Assembly: GCA_934370915.1 (NCBI GenBank)
Contig: CAKRNI010000133.1
Location: forward strand, 1 to 7,027
Origin: an uncultured Lachnospiraceae bacterium
GTDB taxonomy: Bacteria; Bacillota; Clostridia; Lachnospirales; Lachnospiraceae
Length of the DNA: 7,027 nt
Direction of reading: 5' to 3'
Part shown: positions 6,123-7,027 of the stretch, piece after piece
Layout of the letters: every line of letters begins with the position of its first letter
How positions within the stretch are numbered: position 1 is the first letter of the stretch
Position numbers and translations under genes: made by a program
Notes under the pieces: model-generated
What the model saw: the letters and a program-made list of their open reading frames with translations, nothing else
Told to the model about the DNA's origin: nothing
The model's database searches: none

Positions 6123-6401
6123 ATGTGGATAGCAACTGGTATTATGAGTGTTGTTTTTTGCGTGGCAGCCTGGGGAATGGCTGCTAAGAAAAAGGAGGAG
6201 ACAAATTGGGCTTCAGGATGTTCTTTGGCGTTTGTGGCAGTTACGCTGTTGATGCAGTATCGGATGGTTTTAGATTGGGTGAATAAGGGAGACTGGAGTG
6301 CGCTGGCGGATGTTGTTCCGTCTATGTTTACGATCTTATGCGGGTATGTCGTTCTTATGTTATTAGCGAATGCCGGGGCCATTGCTGTGAATAAAAAATA
6401 G
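6123..6401 (+). CDS. Small three-span membrane protein, function unknown
   Basis: The product has 92 residues with three hydrophobic segments: about 2-20, 32-53 (SGCSLAFVAVTLLMQYRMVLDW) and 65-88. A basic and acidic loop KKKEET (22-27) and a loop NKGDWSALAD (54-63) separate them, and the tail is VNKK. AAGAGGAGG (6106-6114) precedes the ATG by 8 bases and decides this start. The gene starts 80 bases after the previous stop, on the same strand, without a visible terminator. I do not recognise a named family; it looks like a conserved hypothetical membrane protein of gut Clostridia, but that is memory rather than evidence. Confidence 0.72.
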   Translation: MWIATGIMSVVFCVAAWGMAAKKKEETNWASGCSLAFVAVTLLMQYRMVLDWVNKGDWSALADVVPSMFTILCGYVVLMLLANAGAIAVNKK

Positions 6402-6459
6402 CGGAATTTTATAAGAGAATTTTAGACCAATCGGAATGTAATAAAGAGGTGAGATCTGT

Positions 6460-6861
6460 ATGAAGAAAGTTATTATCCTTTTAACTGGCGTGGTATGTGC
6501 AGCAGTTGGTGCAGCGGTAATGTTCTTAAACAGACCATATAAGCCAACATCATTTGTTGCCGATGGTGATAATTGGTCGGCTAAGGTTATCGATGGAGAT
6601 TCTCTACTGCTGGAACTTAATAATGATAACAAGAGTAAAGAATGGTCGATCGCGTCGGAACCAGAGACTTTTGTAAGTGATTATCATAATATTACGGAAA
6701 ATGTTTCAGAGTTTCATATCATTGTCTTGGATGATGGAAATGGTGAAATGGTATTTCAATGTACAGAGGATGACAGCACGGACAAGTATATACTTGAACT
6801 TTCCATTTCGCGCCATCAGAAAATCTATCTCCAGATTGATTCAATTAGCTTCAAGAAATAA
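6460..6861 (+). CDS. Membrane-anchored small extracytoplasmic protein, possibly chagasin-like fold
   Basis: The product has 133 residues. One N-terminal hydrophobic segment (about 4-23, after MKK) serves as signal anchor or uncleaved signal; no lipobox Cys is well placed (Cys13 is mid-helix). The remaining 110 residues are beta-rich: WSAKVIDGDSLLLELNN (39-55), KEWSIASEP (60-68), EFHIIVLDDGNGEMVFQC (84-101), YILELSI (110-116) and IYLQIDSISF (122-131). The alternation GDSLLLEL, then W, then a late Gly-containing strand pair is reminiscent of chagasin/I42 cysteine protease inhibitors, but the diagnostic NPTTGY motif is absent, so this is a weak guess. The ribosome site AGAGGTGAG (6445-6453) is 6 bases before the ATG. 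The gene is visibly more A/T-rich than the metB-patB pair. Confidence 0.72.
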   Translation: MKKVIILLTGVVCAAVGAAVMFLNRPYKPTSFVADGDNWSAKVIDGDSLLLELNNDNKSKEWSIASEPETFVSDYHNITENVSEFHIIVLDDGNGEMVFQCTEDDSTDKYILELSISRHQKIYLQIDSISFKK

Positions 6862-6951
6862 TATCAGGGAAATCTGCTTCTGGCAGGAATTAATTATGAT
6901 AGAGATACCAAAACACATACTTGTGTGATCGAGAAAATGTATAAAGACTAA
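6862..6951 (+). pseudogene. 3' remnant of an AAA-ATPase-like/PD-(D/E)XK nuclease gene
   Basis: Immediately after the previous stop and in the same frame, the sequence reads YQGNLLLAGINYDRDTKTH followed by TCVIEKMYKD and a TAA at 6949. The pattern LLL-GINYD--TK-H-CVIEK resembles the C-terminal strand pair I remember from bacterial AAA-ATPase-like proteins with a C-terminal PD-(D/E)XK nuclease-like domain (DUF1703 group), which are abundant and often fragmented in gut Clostridia. There is no start codon, no ribosome site and no room for the rest of the gene, so it would be a leftover tail about 29 codons long. Whether the neighbouring gene cluster was inserted into that gene cannot be told from this window. 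Confidence 0.55.
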
Positions 6952-6958
6952 AGGATGG

Positions 6959-6995
6959 GCAGGAAAACTCGGAGGAGGGATTCTGCTTTCTTTTT
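6959..6995 (+). terminator. Possible weak intrinsic terminator
   Basis: GCAGGA (6959-6964) can pair with TTCTGC (6981-6986), with one G-T wobble, around a 16-base loop. TTTCTTTTT (6987-6995) follows directly. The large loop and short stem make it weak, but it sits just past the gene remnant, where a terminator would be expected. Confidence 0.35.
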
Positions 6996-7027
6996 AGGAA
7001 GAATTTAGATAGAGTATCATTTTTATC

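Noticed and set aside
5966..6187. Frame of 73 codons bridging the two small membrane protein genes
   Set aside because: It overlaps both genes out of frame and has no ribosome site; both neighbours have strong ones.
6404..6424. Direct repeat GAATTTTA, two copies 13 bases apart
   Set aside because: It is a short A/T-rich repeat in an intergenic gap with no other sign of function.
6677..6928. Frame of 83 codons inside and past the last envelope gene
   Set aside because: It is out of frame with a better supported gene with a good ribosome site and signal anchor, and its sequence looks random.

Overview
The window looks like chromosomal DNA of an anaerobic Firmicute, most likely a member of Lachnospiraceae or a near relative. 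This rests on the strong AGGAGG-type ribosome sites, the short clostridial CarD-type protein, the pairing of a MetB-like with a PatB/MalY-like enzyme, the style of the exported proteins and the moderate base composition. It is inferred from protein style; no marker gene is present. Every gene I accept lies on the + strand.

Bases 1-890: a small basic protein of unknown function, then a CarD-family transcription regulator, probably one transcript, closed by a weak hairpin and T-run. Bases 890-3403: a transsulfuration operon. A cystathionine gamma-synthase-type PLP enzyme is followed 31 bases later by a PatB/MalY-type cystathionine beta-lyase. Together they would convert an activated homoserine plus cysteine through cystathionine to homocysteine for methionine synthesis. 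The leader has no recognisable SAM (S-box) riboswitch or T-box. It has two inverted repeats instead, one of them overlapping the best promoter candidate, which suggests control by DNA-binding repressors or activators of sulfur metabolism.

Bases 3404-4378: a monocistronic unit with its own promoter candidate. It encodes an exported transglutaminase-like protein with a Cys-His-Asp triad and ends in the clearest terminator in the window. Bases 4379-4798 hold no convincing intact gene. They contain a perfect 16-bp palindrome and two short overlapping reading frames, the second very lysine-rich, which look like an orphan small gene or a decayed one.

Bases 4799-6861: four co-directional genes for envelope proteins. 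They are a lipoprotein with an LprI-like (DUF1311) domain, two small multi-span membrane proteins, and a membrane-anchored small extracytoplasmic protein. Directly after the last comes a 3' remnant that looks like the tail of an AAA-ATPase-like/PD-(D/E)XK nuclease gene. The second half of the window therefore looks like an accessory, rearranged region, in contrast to the housekeeping metabolic operon before it. I see no CRISPR array, tRNA, rRNA, insertion sequence or prophage module. The most interesting unexplained unit is the 4799-6861 cluster, but nothing here proves a new system.
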